Origin: an uncultured Eubacteriales bacterium
GTDB lineage: Bacteria > Bacillota > Clostridia > Lachnospirales > Bianqueaceae
Assembly (NCBI GenBank): GCA_900316145.1
Contig: ONBQ01000063.1
Coordinates: 1 to 32,363, forward strand
Length of the DNA: 32,363 nucleotides
Direction of reading: 5' to 3'
The position numbers were made by a program, and so were the translations under genes. The notes beneath the pieces were generated by a model. That model did not search any database. It had not been told where the DNA came from and saw only the letters and a program-made list of their open reading frames with translations. Of this stretch, positions 21,671 through 30,842 are shown one piece after another (the stretch's first letter is position 1; the number at the start of each line of letters is the position of its first letter).

Positions 21671-22204
21671 ATGGTAGAATTCAAAGTCGGGGAGTCGTTT
21701 CCGCTGCCCCAGGTCAGCTGGGAAGGCGCGGTCTTTTCGATCGAACCATATACGATGACACTTACTTATCGGTACCGTAAACCCACGGAGGAGGAGATCC
21801 GTGAGTTCAAGAACGGTGATTATGAATTGGCGGTTACGGAACTTCGCAACATCATCTTCTTCCTGAGCAAGTTTGGAGCGATGGGCTGGGCGGATGCCGC
21901 GTACAATCCGAATCTGAGCGATTCAGAGAAAAAACTGCCAGATCTGGTCGAAGGAAACAAGGGCTACAGCATCGATTGTTTCCTGGTAGACCTGGATACC
22001 AACATCCTGGTGGCGCGCCGCCTGATCCGCATGGATCCGAAATTCTCCGGAAAGTTCAAAAAACTCATCGAACAGAGCCAGGCCAGAAAGGACAGTTTCG
22101 ACAGAGATCATTTCGAAGAAACGGTCCAGGCTCTTTACAGTCAATACAGCACGAAGGATCTCTACAAGTACGCCTTGATGAAAATGAAATCCAAGGAGAG
22201 TTGA
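21671..22204 (+). CDS. Conserved-looking hypothetical protein
   Basis: I do not recognise this 177-residue product. It is soluble, with no signal peptide, membrane segment or cysteine motif; the few cysteines are isolated. The first half is strand-like with aromatic residues ([22 protein letters not shown]). The middle has an amphipathic helix around [17 protein letters not shown], and the C-terminal third is helical and basic. Coding status is well supported by the consensus promoter, the AAAAGGAG site and codon use like the neighbours. It may be transcribed with upp, but upp has its own promoter overlapping this stop codon. Confidence 0.8.
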   Translation: MVEFKVGESFPLPQVSWEGAVFSIEPYTMTLTYRYRKPTEEEIREFKNGDYELAVTELRNIIFFLSKFGAMGWADAAYNPNLSDSEKKLPDLVEGNKGYSIDCFLVDLDTNILVARRLIRMDPKFSGKFKKLIEQSQARKDSFDRDHFEETVQALYSQYSTKDLYKYALMKMKSKES

Positions 22205-22229
22205 CAGAGAAGACGGAAAAGAGTATCAT
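22201..22229 (+). promoter_or_regulatory. upp promoter overlapping the upstream stop codon
   Basis: TTGACA (22201-22206) contains the TGA stop of the preceding gene, and TATCAT (22224-22229) follows after 17 bases. It gives a leader of about 37 bases before the upp ribosome binding site and start. Confidence 0.72.
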
Positions 22230-22272
22230 AGGTTTCAAGTGCAGCACCACAAACCATTTGAGGAGGACAGCC

Positions 22273-22902
22273 ATGTCTATCGTAACACAACTTAAGCATC
22301 CACTTCTTCAGCATAAGCTGACACTGCTTCGCGATAAGAATACCAATTCCAAAGATTTCCGTACATTGGTCAAAGAAGTTGCCATGCTCATGGCGTATGA
22401 AGTGACTCGTGATTTCCCAACCGAAATGGTCGAAGTCGAAACCCCGATCGCCAAAACACAGTCCGCGCGTATCGCCGGCAAGACCGTTGCCATCGTACCG
22501 ATCCTGCGTGCCGGTTTGGGTATGGTCGATGGAATTCTGGAAGTCATGCCTACTGCAAAGGTCGGTCATATCGGACTGTATCGTAATGAGGAGACTTTGC
22601 AGCCGGTCGAATACTATGCCAAAATGCCGAAGGACATCGACAAGCGTACGGTCATCATCTGCGAGCCTATGTGCGCGACGGGTGGTTCCATCATTGCCGC
22701 TGTTGATCTGTTGAAGGCCCGCGGCATCAAGGACATCAAGATCATGTGCCTGGTCGTTTGTGAAGTTGGTATCAAGGCTATTGAAGCTGTGCATCCGGAT
22801 ATTCAGATCTTTACCGTTGGTTATGATAAAGAACTCAACGATATCGGCTATATCACTCCTGGCCTGGGAGATGCTGGTGACCGCCTGTTCGGTACCAAAT
22901 AA
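22273..22902 (+). CDS. upp: Uracil phosphoribosyltransferase
   Basis: Upp salvages uracil by joining it to PRPP to give UMP. The 209-residue product has exactly the usual length. The N-terminal [22 protein letters not shown], the [14 protein letters not shown] block, and the PRPP loop [19 protein letters not shown] are all intact. The C-terminal uracil-binding stretch [17 protein letters not shown] is intact too. I start it at the ATG at 22273, seven residue-equivalents after AGGAGG (22261-22266); the open frame runs 99 codons further upstream but through the preceding gene in another frame. It ends in a strong terminator. Confidence 0.97.
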   Translation: MSIVTQLKHPLLQHKLTLLRDKNTNSKDFRTLVKEVAMLMAYEVTRDFPTEMVEVETPIAKTQSARIAGKTVAIVPILRAGLGMVDGILEVMPTAKVGHIGLYRNEETLQPVEYYAKMPKDIDKRTVIICEPMCATGGSIIAAVDLLKARGIKDIKIMCLVVCEVGIKAIEAVHPDIQIFTVGYDKELNDIGYITPGLGDAGDRLFGTK

Positions 22903-22915
22903 TAATCCGTATATT

Positions 22916-22960
22916 ACGCATGATACAGGAGAAAATACTTCTCCTGCGTCATGCGTTTTG
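22916..22960 (+). terminator. Rho-independent terminator of upp
   Basis: The two-part stem ACGCATGA plus CAGGAGAA (22916-22933) pairs with TTCTCCTG plus TCATGCGT (22939-22956), with a two-by-two internal mismatch and loop AATAC, then a T-rich tract. Confidence 0.9.
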
Positions 22961-23000
22961 TGTTTTTACGTATCTCTCAAGCATCAAGGAGGAAACTGTC

Positions 23001-24248
23001 ATGAAAGACACGAAGCAGCAATGGTTCAAGGAAGCCAAGTATGGTCTGTTCATTCATTGGGGATTGTACTCGATCCTGGCCGGTGAGTGGAAAGGCAAAG
23101 AAGTAGAAGGGATCGGCGAATGGATCATGAACCGCTTCCGCATTCCGGTGGAGGAGTACCGCCCGCTGGCTGCGCAGTTTGATCCGGTCGATTTCAACGC
23201 CGATGAGATCGTTCGCCGCGCGAAAGAAGACTGGGGCATGAATTATCTGGTCTTTACGACAAAGCACCACGATGGTTTTGCCATGTATGATTCTCAGTGC
23301 AGCGACTATAATATCGTGAAAGCGACCCCGTTTGGCCGGGATGTCCTTAAGGAGCTGCAGCTTGCCTGCGAGAAATACGGTATGAAGCTGGGATTGTACT
23401 ATTCTCAGGCGCAGGATTGGGATGATCCGGATGGTTACTACGCGGGTGTCGACAATTCCCAGAAGAATTTCCGCGCTTATCTGGACCGCAAGTGCAAACC
23501 TCAGCTTAAAGAACTGCTGACCAATTATGGTGATATCGCTCTGATCTGGTTCGATACACCTATGCAGATGACACAAGAAGAAAGCCAGGAGCTTTTTGAC
23601 TATGTTAAGTCCTTCCAGCCCAACTGCCTTGTCAGTGGACGTATCGGAAACAACCTGGGTGAATATATGTCTACCGGTGACAATTTCATCCCGCTGCAGC
23701 CTTATGCAGGTGACTGGGAAGTTCCGGCGACCCTGAACGATACCTGGGGCTTCAAGAAGAATGATCATAACTGGAAGAGCCCGGAGCATATCCTGAATCT
23801 TCTCCTTAAGATCAACAGCCGCGGCGGTAATTATCTGCTCAACATCGGACCGGATGCCAAGGGCAATGTGCCGCAGGCTTCCATCGATATCCTCAATGAG
23901 GTCGGAGATTTCGTAAAGAAAAACTCCGAGGCTATTTATGGCACGAAGGCGATCCCCGCTCCGGTCTATGATCTGGATTGGGTCATCATCACCGGACGTC
24001 CGCACAAGCTGTACCTCAATGTGATCAAGCCGACGAAGAGAGTGCATATCGCGGCCATGGATAACAAGGTGACACGGGCCTATCTGCTTGAGACGGGCGA
24101 AGAGCTGGAATTCCGGATCGGCGGCCCGACCCGCGCGACCGGCAATGTCACAGTCATGATCCCGGAAGAGTACAAAGCAAAGAAGTTCTACACCATCGCT
24201 TTGGATATCGAAGAAGAAACGCTTGTCAATCAGGACCTGGATTGGTAA
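23001..24248 (+). CDS. Alpha-L-fucosidase, glycoside hydrolase family 29
   Basis: GH29 enzymes remove alpha-linked L-fucose by a retaining mechanism. The 415-residue product opens with the catalytic TIM-barrel signature WFKEAKYGLFIHWGLYS. It then shows FTTKHHDGFAMYDS (88-97), GLYYSQAQDW and the nucleophile strand ALIWFDTP, where Asp185 is the likely nucleophile. A small beta-sandwich domain follows from about residue 320. There is no signal peptide, so it acts on imported fucosides or small fucosylated oligosaccharides. The acid/base residue is not conserved across the family and I cannot assign it. AGGAGG lies upstream. No convincing promoter follows the upp terminator, so transcription may partly be readthrough. 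Confidence 0.93.
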   Translation: MKDTKQQWFKEAKYGLFIHWGLYSILAGEWKGKEVEGIGEWIMNRFRIPVEEYRPLAAQFDPVDFNADEIVRRAKEDWGMNYLVFTTKHHDGFAMYDSQCSDYNIVKATPFGRDVLKELQLACEKYGMKLGLYYSQAQDWDDPDGYYAGVDNSQKNFRAYLDRKCKPQLKELLTNYGDIALIWFDTPMQMTQEESQELFDYVKSFQPNCLVSGRIGNNLGEYMSTGDNFIPLQPYAGDWEVPATLNDTWGFKKNDHNWKSPEHILNLLLKINSRGGNYLLNIGPDAKGNVPQASIDILNEVGDFVKKNSEAIYGTKAIPAPVYDLDWVIITGRPHKLYLNVIKPTKRVHIAAMDNKVTRAYLLETGEELEFRIGGPTRATGNVTVMIPEEYKAKKFYTIALDIEEETLVNQDLDW

Positions 24249-24252
24249 AAGC

Positions 24253-24310
24253 CCGTTAACAGAGTGTAAGGCGGACCCAAAATGCGTAGGGCCCGCCTTT
24301 TCTGTTACGG
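24253..24310 (+). terminator. Rho-independent terminator of the fucosidase gene
   Basis: AAGGCGGACCC (24268-24278) pairs with GGGCCCGCCTT (24289-24299) with one mismatch and a 10-base loop, followed by TTTTCTG. Outer arms CCGTTAACAGA and TCTGTTACGG extend the structure. Confidence 0.85.
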
Positions 24311-24315
24311 TTCGA

Positions 24316-24344
24316 TTGCAAAATCGGTCCCCCTATGTTATAAT
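24316..24344 (+). promoter_or_regulatory. Promoter of the isomerase-to-ispD operon, extended -10
   Basis: TTGCAA (24316-24321) and TATAAT (24339-24344) are 17 bases apart, with TG one base before the -10 box (extended -10). It is the only strong promoter I see before the six-gene run ending at 31552. Confidence 0.85.
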
Positions 24345-24391
24345 ATACTATGTATGATTAGGTGATCCTGAATGAAGGGAGGCGATCGTCC

Positions 24392-25147
24392 GTGATCGGA
24401 TTGACATCGATCAGTTTTCGCTCTTTCACCCGGAAAGAGATCGTGAGCCTGGCTAAAGAAGCAGGGCTTGATGGGATCGAGTGGGGATCGGATGTGCATG
24501 TGCCGGCCGGGGATCAAGCGGCGGCTTTAGAAGCCGTTCGTCTGACACAAGAGGCGGGCCTTGCGGTCACTTCCTATGGATCTTATATGAAAGCCGGCGA
24601 GAAGGAAGCAGAAGAAACAGAGTTTGGCCGCCTCCTGGATAGCGCGGCGATCCTGAACGCGCCAGTCATCCGGGTCTGGGCGGGTACCAAGTCCCCCTCT
24701 CAGGCAGAGGATGAAACGAGGCAACGGGTCAGGGACTCCCTTTCACGATTCGTTGAGATGGCCAGGCCATACGGCATCAAGGTCGCGACAGAATATCACA
24801 GGAATACCTTAACAGAAAACGCGGATAGCGCGGTATGGCTGCTGGATCAGGTGCCGGGGCTGTATACCTACTGGCAGCCCAATCCGGAGATCCCTTTCCA
24901 GGAGAACCTGACAGAGCTGAAGCGCGTCAGGCCGCGGCTTCTGAATGTACACGTGTTTCAATGGACAGGAAAAGAAAACGTCCGTCATCCTCTTCAGGAG
25001 GGGATGGAGGAGTGGAAAGCATATGTCAGCGCCGCATGCGCGGAAACGGCTTTGCCGCATGATTTTCTGTTGGAATTCGTGATGAATGATCAAAGAGAAC
25101 AATGTCTGAAAGACGCGGCTGTGCTGCGTCAGATCGTGGAGATATAA
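24392..25147 (+). CDS. Sugar phosphate isomerase/epimerase family protein
   Basis: The 251-residue product is a TIM-barrel protein of the xylose-isomerase-like/AP endonuclease 2 superfamily. Family features are GLTSISFRSFT at the start, AGLDGIEWGSDVHVP, AAILNAPVIRVWAGT, IKVATEYHRNT, and a metal-ligand pattern ending LLEFVMND. I take the GTG at 24392 as start because GGGAGG (24377-24382) lies nine bases upstream; the frame extends ten codons further with no site and would start within a few bases of the predicted transcription start. Next gene, a D-2-hydroxyacid dehydrogenase, begins four bases after the stop. The sugar it acts on is unknown. Confidence 0.85.
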   Translation: MIGLTSISFRSFTRKEIVSLAKEAGLDGIEWGSDVHVPAGDQAAALEAVRLTQEAGLAVTSYGSYMKAGEKEAEETEFGRLLDSAAILNAPVIRVWAGTKSPSQAEDETRQRVRDSLSRFVEMARPYGIKVATEYHRNTLTENADSAVWLLDQVPGLYTYWQPNPEIPFQENLTELKRVRPRLLNVHVFQWTGKENVRHPLQEGMEEWKAYVSAACAETALPHDFLLEFVMNDQREQCLKDAAVLRQIVEI

Positions 25148-25151
25148 TACA

Positions 25152-26156
25152 ATGAAAGCTATATGGATGTCCGATCGGGGACAGGCGCTTTTGAATACTA
25201 TCTATACAGGCGCGCTGAGAGAAAAGCTCGAGGCACAAGTACAGTTCGTCTCGACCATCACCTCGGCCCAGGAGGCACAGACCAGCAAGGAACAATTAAA
25301 GGATGTGGAATGCATCTTCAGCACCTGGGGCATGCTGCCGCTGTCCGCGGAGCAGATCCGGGAGTGTTTTCCTTCCCTGAAGGCCGTATTCTATGGAGCA
25401 GGGTCGGTACAGTATTTTGCCAGGCCGTTCCTTCAGTCGGGCGTGAGAGTATTTAGTTCCGCCGCGGCCAACGCCGTGCCTGTCGCGGAATATACGCTGG
25501 CGCAGATCCTTCTGGCGGGAAAAGGTTTCTACCAGGCATCCCGCCTGTATAAAGAAGGTCAGCATAAAAAGGCGCAGGAATTCAGCAAGCGGCATACCGG
25601 CAACTATGACGCCGTGGTCGGGATCATTGGAGCTGGCATGATCGGAAAGCTGGTGATCCGGATGCTAAAAGATTATCGGTTCCGGATCCTCTGTTTTGAT
25701 CCGTTCCTCCCGGAAAAGGCAGCAGAAGAACTGGGAGTAAAAAAGACGGGCCTTCAGGAATTGTTCGCCGAGAGTGATGTCATCTCCAACCATCTCGCGA
25801 ACAATGCGCAAACGGTCGGCATGCTTGATTATGGATGTTTCAGCAAAATGAAACCCTACGCGACGTTCCTCAACACCGGGCGAGGCGCCCAGGTGATGGA
25901 GGCGGATCTGGCACAGGCACTAAAAGAAGAACCCGGGCGTACCGCGGTGCTGGATGTGACCTGGCCGGAACCGGTCGAAGAGGGGCATGAGTTCCTGTCT
26001 CTGCCCAATGTCGTTCTGACGCCGCATATCGCGGGCTCTATGAGTCAGGAAACATCCCGGATGGGTGATTATCAAATACAAGAGTTCTTTGCATGGATAG
26101 AAGGAAAAGAATTGTCGCTGGAGGTCACGGAAGCGATGCTCCGGACCATGGCATAA
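25152..26156 (+). CDS. D-isomer-specific 2-hydroxyacid dehydrogenase family protein
   Basis: The 334-residue product is an NAD-dependent D-2-hydroxyacid dehydrogenase. The catalytic domain flanks a Rossmann fold with VGIIGAGMIGKLVIRML. The expected catalytic residues are present: Arg in LNTGRGAQV, Glu in DVTWPEPV and His in LTPHIAGS. Length is normal. Paired with the sugar isomerase/epimerase four bases upstream, it may process a sugar-acid or related hydroxyacid, but the substrate cannot be read. A GGAG site is upstream of the ATG. The next gene, the NAD(P)HX repair enzyme, follows after 19 bases. Confidence 0.88.
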   Translation: MKAIWMSDRGQALLNTIYTGALREKLEAQVQFVSTITSAQEAQTSKEQLKDVECIFSTWGMLPLSAEQIRECFPSLKAVFYGAGSVQYFARPFLQSGVRVFSSAAANAVPVAEYTLAQILLAGKGFYQASRLYKEGQHKKAQEFSKRHTGNYDAVVGIIGAGMIGKLVIRMLKDYRFRILCFDPFLPEKAAEELGVKKTGLQELFAESDVISNHLANNAQTVGMLDYGCFSKMKPYATFLNTGRGAQVMEADLAQALKEEPGRTAVLDVTWPEPVEEGHEFLSLPNVVLTPHIAGSMSQETSRMGDYQIQEFFAWIEGKELSLEVTEAMLRTMA

Positions 26157-26175
26157 GTACGGAACGGAGGTTACG

Positions 26176-27768
26176 ATGAAGAAAGTCTGCACTGGAATCT
26201 CGATGAAAGAAACGGACCGTTACGCGATCGGAGAGTGGAAGATCCCCGGGATCCTGCTCATGGAAGCGGCAGCGCGCGCGGTTTCAGAGGAAGTGCTGAA
26301 ACGCGCGGACAAGAGAGACCGGGTGCTCGTTCTTTGCGGAGTGGGCAAGAACGGGGGCGATGGGTTCGCCACAGCCCGGCTCCTGAAGCAGAACGGGATC
26401 AATGTAAGAGTATTCTGCCTGGAATCTCCGGATCGCCTGCAGGGCGACGCGCGCACCGAATATGAGATGCTTTCTGCCTATAAAATACCTTTGATCCGGC
26501 CGGATCAGGTCTATGTTCTGGAAAATATGATCATTCAGTCTGACTGGATCGTAGATTCCTTCTTTGGCATCGGCCTGACCAGAAATGTTGAAGGAATCGT
26601 GCGTCAGCTCATTCTCCGGGTCAATGAAGCGCATGATAAGAACGGCGTCCATGTGGTATCGGTCGATATTCCGTCCGGCATCCATCCGGACAATGGAAAG
26701 GTGATGGGATGCGCCGTTCATGCGGATGTGACAGTCACATTTTCTACTTTAAAGGCCGGCCTGCTGTTGTATCCCGGACGGGATTACGCAGGTCAGATCA
26801 TCGTGGCCAACATCGGTATCCCTTCAGGGATCCCGCCATTGGAGCGGACGAAGTGGTTTACGATCGATCAGGAGGATGCCGCGGAACTTTTGCCGCATCG
26901 GTATCGCCGCAGCCATAAGGGAACCTACGGACGGCTGGTCGTGGCAGCCGGCTGCAAGAATATGACCGGAGCCGCCGCATTAAGCGCGAAGGCCGCATAC
27001 CGGGTTGGGACCGGACTGGTAGATGTCATGATCCCGAAGACCGTGCGCAGCGTCATTCAAAGCCTTTTGCCGGAAGCCATCATCACGCCTTATGAGATCA
27101 TCCGTGAGAACGTGGATCACGGTTCCATGGTCGATCCGCAGGATCTGGGAACGGTTCGGGAATCGATCGCGATTGCAAGCGCGGTCCTGATGGGACCGGG
27201 ATGGAGCCAGGTTCCCTATGTGGTCGAGCTCATGGGACACATTCTGGATACGATCCCGGAAGAGATGCCCATCGTGCTGGACGCGGACGCGCTCAACATC
27301 CTTTCTTCCCACGAAGAACTGGCGCAAAAAGTGCGTGATCACGGCGGCAGAACCATCCTGACGCCGCATCTGGGAGAAGCGTCCAGATTGCTGAAACGTC
27401 CGGTTTCCGAGATCGCGGAAGATCCGGTCACAGCCGTTCAGGATCTGGTAGAACGCTTCAACGCGAGCGTCGCTCTGAAGGATGCTATGACGCTTGTCGG
27501 ATCCCCGGATGGCCGCCTGTATTTCAATCGTACCGGCAATCATGGAATGGCTACGGCCGGTTCCGGTGATGTACTGGCCGGTGTGATCGGCGGTCTGGCT
27601 GCTGAGGGATTGGAGCCTTTTGAAGCCGCTTACCTGGGCGTCTACCTGCACGGGGCGGCCGGCGATCAGGAAGCTTTGATCAAAGGGCAGTACGGCCTGA
27701 CAGCTTCCGATATCCTGGATGGGATCCATGTAGAGAAACTGACCGGGTTGCCGATCGATAATAAATAA
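26176..27768 (+). CDS. nnr: Bifunctional NAD(P)H-hydrate epimerase / ADP-dependent NAD(P)H-hydrate dehydratase
   Basis: This repair enzyme turns damaged hydrated NADH and NADPH back to usable cofactor. The 530-residue length fits the fused bacterial form. The N-terminal epimerase domain (about residues 1-215) shows AAARAVSEEVL, VLCGVGKNGGDGFATARLL and SVDIPSGIHPDNG. The C-terminal ribokinase-like dehydratase (about 230-525) shows GTYGRLVVAAGC, GPGWSQ, VLDADALNIL, LTPHLGEASRLL and ATAGSGDVLAGVIGGL. Both halves look intact. ACGGAGG precedes the ATG. It is directly followed by alanine racemase, a common order in Bacillota. Confidence 0.96.
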   Translation: MKKVCTGISMKETDRYAIGEWKIPGILLMEAAARAVSEEVLKRADKRDRVLVLCGVGKNGGDGFATARLLKQNGINVRVFCLESPDRLQGDARTEYEMLSAYKIPLIRPDQVYVLENMIIQSDWIVDSFFGIGLTRNVEGIVRQLILRVNEAHDKNGVHVVSVDIPSGIHPDNGKVMGCAVHADVTVTFSTLKAGLLLYPGRDYAGQIIVANIGIPSGIPPLERTKWFTIDQEDAAELLPHRYRRSHKGTYGRLVVAAGCKNMTGAAALSAKAAYRVGTGLVDVMIPKTVRSVIQSLLPEAIITPYEIIRENVDHGSMVDPQDLGTVRESIAIASAVLMGPGWSQVPYVVELMGHILDTIPEEMPIVLDADALNILSSHEELAQKVRDHGGRTILTPHLGEASRLLKRPVSEIAEDPVTAVQDLVERFNASVALKDAMTLVGSPDGRLYFNRTGNHGMATAGSGDVLAGVIGGLAAEGLEPFEAAYLGVYLHGAAGDQEALIKGQYGLTASDILDGIHVEKLTGLPIDNK

Positions 27769-27781
27769 GGGGAGATCTGTT

Positions 27782-28906
27782 TTGGAAAACAATGAGGAGT
27801 ATTACCGCGTCCGGGCCTATATCCATCAGGAAGCCTTTCGCAAAAACCTTAAGCAGGTTCGAAAAGCGATCGGTCCGGACCCTGAGATCATGGCCGTGAT
27901 CAAGGCTGACGGGTATGGACACGGAGTCGCGAATCTGATCCCGATCCTGAAGGAAGAAGGGATCAAACGGGCGGCTGTGGCCACAGTCGATGAAGCGCTC
28001 GAACTTCAGAATCAAGGACTGGAGGCGGCGATCCTGATCTTAGGATATACATCGCCTGAGGACGCGGAGGTTTTGGTGCGGCATCAGATCCGGCCGGCCG
28101 TATTTACCTACGACATGGCCAAGGCGCTTTCAGAAGAAGCCTTGCGCCAGGGGAAAACCGCGCTCATCCATATCGCGCTGGATACGGGGATGCGCAGGAT
28201 CGGATTCCGTTGTACGCAAGAGGCAGCAGATACCATCTGCCGCATCAGTCAGCTGCCGGGCATTGAGATCGAGGGATTGTTCACTCATTTCGCCCGGGCC
28301 GATGAGACGGATAAAACAGCTGCCAGAAAACAGCTGGAAGAATATGAAAAGATGGCCGCGTGGCTGGAAGAGCGAGGAGTCCGGATCCCGCTGCACCATG
28401 TTTCCAACTCGGCGGCTATCATGGAACTGAAAGAAGCGCATTTCAATATGGTCCGCGCGGGCATCATCCTGTATGGCCTGACGCCTTCTGATGAAATGGA
28501 TACGAAAGCCTATCCGCTGTATCCGGTCATGGAACTCAAGACCCATGTCATCTATATCAAAGAGATCCAGGACGGAGACTGCGTCAGCTACGGCGGGACA
28601 TTTAAAGCAAAAGGCCCCCGCCTGATCGGCACGATTCCGGTAGGGTACGCGGATGGATACAGCCGCCTGCTGTCCGGAAAGGGGCGGGTCCTGATCCGGG
28701 GCCAATATGCACCTATCGCGGGCCGGGTCTGCATGGATCAGTTTATGGTGGATCTTACCGATGTTCCGGGTGTCAAAGAGGGCGATGAAGTTACACTGTT
28801 TGGCGAAGGACTTCCGCTGGATGAATTGGCTTCTGTCGTCGGAACCATCAATTATGAGCTGGCTTGCCAGGTCTCAAAACGGGTACCCCGTGTACCTTGC
28901 CCATAA
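27782..28906 (+). CDS. alr: Alanine racemase
   Basis: Alr makes D-alanine for peptidoglycan using pyridoxal phosphate. The 374-residue product has the PLP-binding lysine in AVIKADGYGHG (Lys41). It also shows HIALDTGMRRIGF, FTHFARADE, HHVSNSAA, MVRAGIILYG, the second catalytic tyrosine in CVSYGGTF, and GRVCMDQFMVDLTD. All expected motifs are intact. I take TTG at 27782 as start because GGGGAG lies about eight bases upstream and the protein begins in step with family members. It lies between the NAD(P)HX repair gene and a Na/Pi cotransporter in one operon. Confidence 0.97.
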   Translation: MENNEEYYRVRAYIHQEAFRKNLKQVRKAIGPDPEIMAVIKADGYGHGVANLIPILKEEGIKRAAVATVDEALELQNQGLEAAILILGYTSPEDAEVLVRHQIRPAVFTYDMAKALSEEALRQGKTALIHIALDTGMRRIGFRCTQEAADTICRISQLPGIEIEGLFTHFARADETDKTAARKQLEEYEKMAAWLEERGVRIPLHHVSNSAAIMELKEAHFNMVRAGIILYGLTPSDEMDTKAYPLYPVMELKTHVIYIKEIQDGDCVSYGGTFKAKGPRLIGTIPVGYADGYSRLLSGKGRVLIRGQYAPIAGRVCMDQFMVDLTDVPGVKEGDEVTLFGEGLPLDELASVVGTINYELACQVSKRVPRVPCP

Positions 28907-28934
28907 TAAAATGAAAGGAAACATGTAATTCGTT

Positions 28935-30842
28935 ATGGACATCACATCAGTACTTTCTTTGCTTGGCGGCATCGCGCTCTTCCTCTATGGAATGGATTTC
29001 TTAAGCGATACCATGAAACGGACCGCCGGCGCTCGTCTGGAAAAGATCCTGGAAAAACTGACCAGCAATCCGGTCAAAGGCCTGGCACTTGGTACGGCGG
29101 CTACCGGTATCGTGCAAAGTTCCACCGCGACAGCAGTTATCGTATTGGGATTCGTCAATGCCGGTATCATGTCTCTGAAACAAGCTATACCCGTCGTTTT
29201 CGGCGCGAACATCGGTTCAACGGTGACCGGTCAGCTGCTTCGTCTGGGTGATATCGGAAGCAAATCCGTCATCTTGACCCTCCTGAAGCCATCCTCCTTC
29301 GCTCCGATCCTGGTGGCGATCGGCGTTATTTTCGTCATGTTCGTGAAGAAAAAGAAGTTCTCGACCATTGGCCAGGTGCTGATCGGTCTGGGCATCCTCT
29401 TCATCGGAATGACTACGATGGAATCAGCTGTGGCGCCTCTTCGTGAGAGCAAGGCGTTCCAGAAGGCATTTACCATGTTCTCGAATCCGTTGCTGGGTAT
29501 CCTGGTCGGTATCCTGGTCACGGCTATCGTACAAAGCTCATCGGCTTCCGTCGGTATTTTGCAGGCCCTGACCGCGACAGGCACCATCACCTGGGGCATG
29601 GCTATTCCTATCATCCTGGGTGAAAATATCGGAAAGGCCGTACCGGTCTTTATCAGCAGCATCAGCACCAACCGGGATGCCAAGAAAGTGGCGTGGGTCC
29701 ATTTCCTGTTCAATGTATTCGGCGCGGTCCTGCTGGGAGGCTTGATCTATCTGCTCCATGCCGTCGTAGGTTTCTCCTTCTGGGACAATGTCGTCAATCG
29801 TGGTAATGTGGCGGATTTCCATACCTGCTTTAACCTGATCACAGCGATCATCCTGATGCCTTTGATCGGTGTCGTGACCAAACTGCTTGACCGTATCCTG
29901 CCGGAGAAGGAAGAAGAAGAGTGGTCCATCAAGCAGTTTGAGCAGCTGAGCAATATGTTCCTGAAGACGCCGGGACTGGCTCTGGAACAGAGCCGCCGCG
30001 TCGTTTGCGATATGGGTCAGGTCTGCCGTGAGAATTTCGGCAAGGTGCGTCAGCTCCTTGATCAATATGATGAAAAGCTCATGGAGGAACTAAGGACCAA
30101 TGAGGACTTCCTGGACCGGGCGGAAACGAAGGTCAGTGAGTATCTGGTTCGGGTCACAGAAACCACACAGGTCGTGAAGGAGACACGTCTGGCCAATGAA
30201 CTGCTTCGTTCCATCACGGATTTCGAACGTATCGGAGACTACTGCATCCGTATCGCGGAAGTCTTTGATTTCCAGGATTCCAACGGGATCAGCTTCTCTG
30301 AGCCGGCTAAAAAGGAACTGGATAAGATGTTCGAGGCGGTAGATAACATCCTGAAGACTACGGTCGATGCCTATATGCAGGAGAATGCTCGCGTGGCTGT
30401 CCGGGTCGAGCCATTGGAAGAAGTTATCAATGAACTGCGCCTGTTGCTTGAAGACCATCACGTTGAGCGTCTGCAGAACAACAAATGCAGCGTACAGGCC
30501 GGCATCTCCTATAAAGAGATCCTCAACGCGACAGACCGTATTGCCGGTCACTGTGTCAATATCTCCGTATTCCTGATCCAGCGACTGAATGATCCGCATA
30601 AGTTTGATGCCCATGAGCATCTGCGTCAGGATCATCAGGAAATGAATGAAGAGTATAAAGCCTTGTATACCTATTACGAGACCTTGTACTATCATCCGAT
30701 CCTGAATGAGCCTCCGGTCAGCGAAGAACCGGCGCTTCCGGAGCCGGAACCGGTCGAAGAAAAAGAAGTCAAAGAAGAGAAAAAACCGAAAAAAGAAGAT
30801 AAAGCCAAGAAGGATAAAAAGAAGGAAAAGAAGGCGAAATGA
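28935..30842 (+). CDS. Na/Pi cotransporter family protein with PhoU-like domain and Lys/Glu-rich tail
   Basis: The 635-residue product is a type II sodium-phosphate cotransporter. The membrane part (about residues 1-325, eight or so segments) holds the repeated QSS motif in IVQSSTATAVIV and IVQSSSASVGIL, and NIGSTVTG. A cytosolic PhoU-like helical domain follows (about 340-575), with EIRLANELLRS-like and ERIGDYCIRI patterns. The last 45 residues are low complexity, first Glu/Pro and then almost all Lys and Glu, unlike most relatives. The ribosome binding site AAAGGAA lies 14 bases before the ATG, an unusually long spacing. Its stop overlaps the next gene by four bases (ATGA). Confidence 0.92.
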   Translation: MDITSVLSLLGGIALFLYGMDFLSDTMKRTAGARLEKILEKLTSNPVKGLALGTAATGIVQSSTATAVIVLGFVNAGIMSLKQAIPVVFGANIGSTVTGQLLRLGDIGSKSVILTLLKPSSFAPILVAIGVIFVMFVKKKKFSTIGQVLIGLGILFIGMTTMESAVAPLRESKAFQKAFTMFSNPLLGILVGILVTAIVQSSSASVGILQALTATGTITWGMAIPIILGENIGKAVPVFISSISTNRDAKKVAWVHFLFNVFGAVLLGGLIYLLHAVVGFSFWDNVVNRGNVADFHTCFNLITAIILMPLIGVVTKLLDRILPEKEEEEWSIKQFEQLSNMFLKTPGLALEQSRRVVCDMGQVCRENFGKVRQLLDQYDEKLMEELRTNEDFLDRAETKVSEYLVRVTETTQVVKETRLANELLRSITDFERIGDYCIRIAEVFDFQDSNGISFSEPAKKELDKMFEAVDNILKTTVDAYMQENARVAVRVEPLEEVINELRLLLEDHHVERLQNNKCSVQAGISYKEILNATDRIAGHCVNISVFLIQRLNDPHKFDAHEHLRQDHQEMNEEYKALYTYYETLYYHPILNEPPVSEEPALPEPEPVEEKEVKEEKKPKKEDKAKKDKKKEKKAK

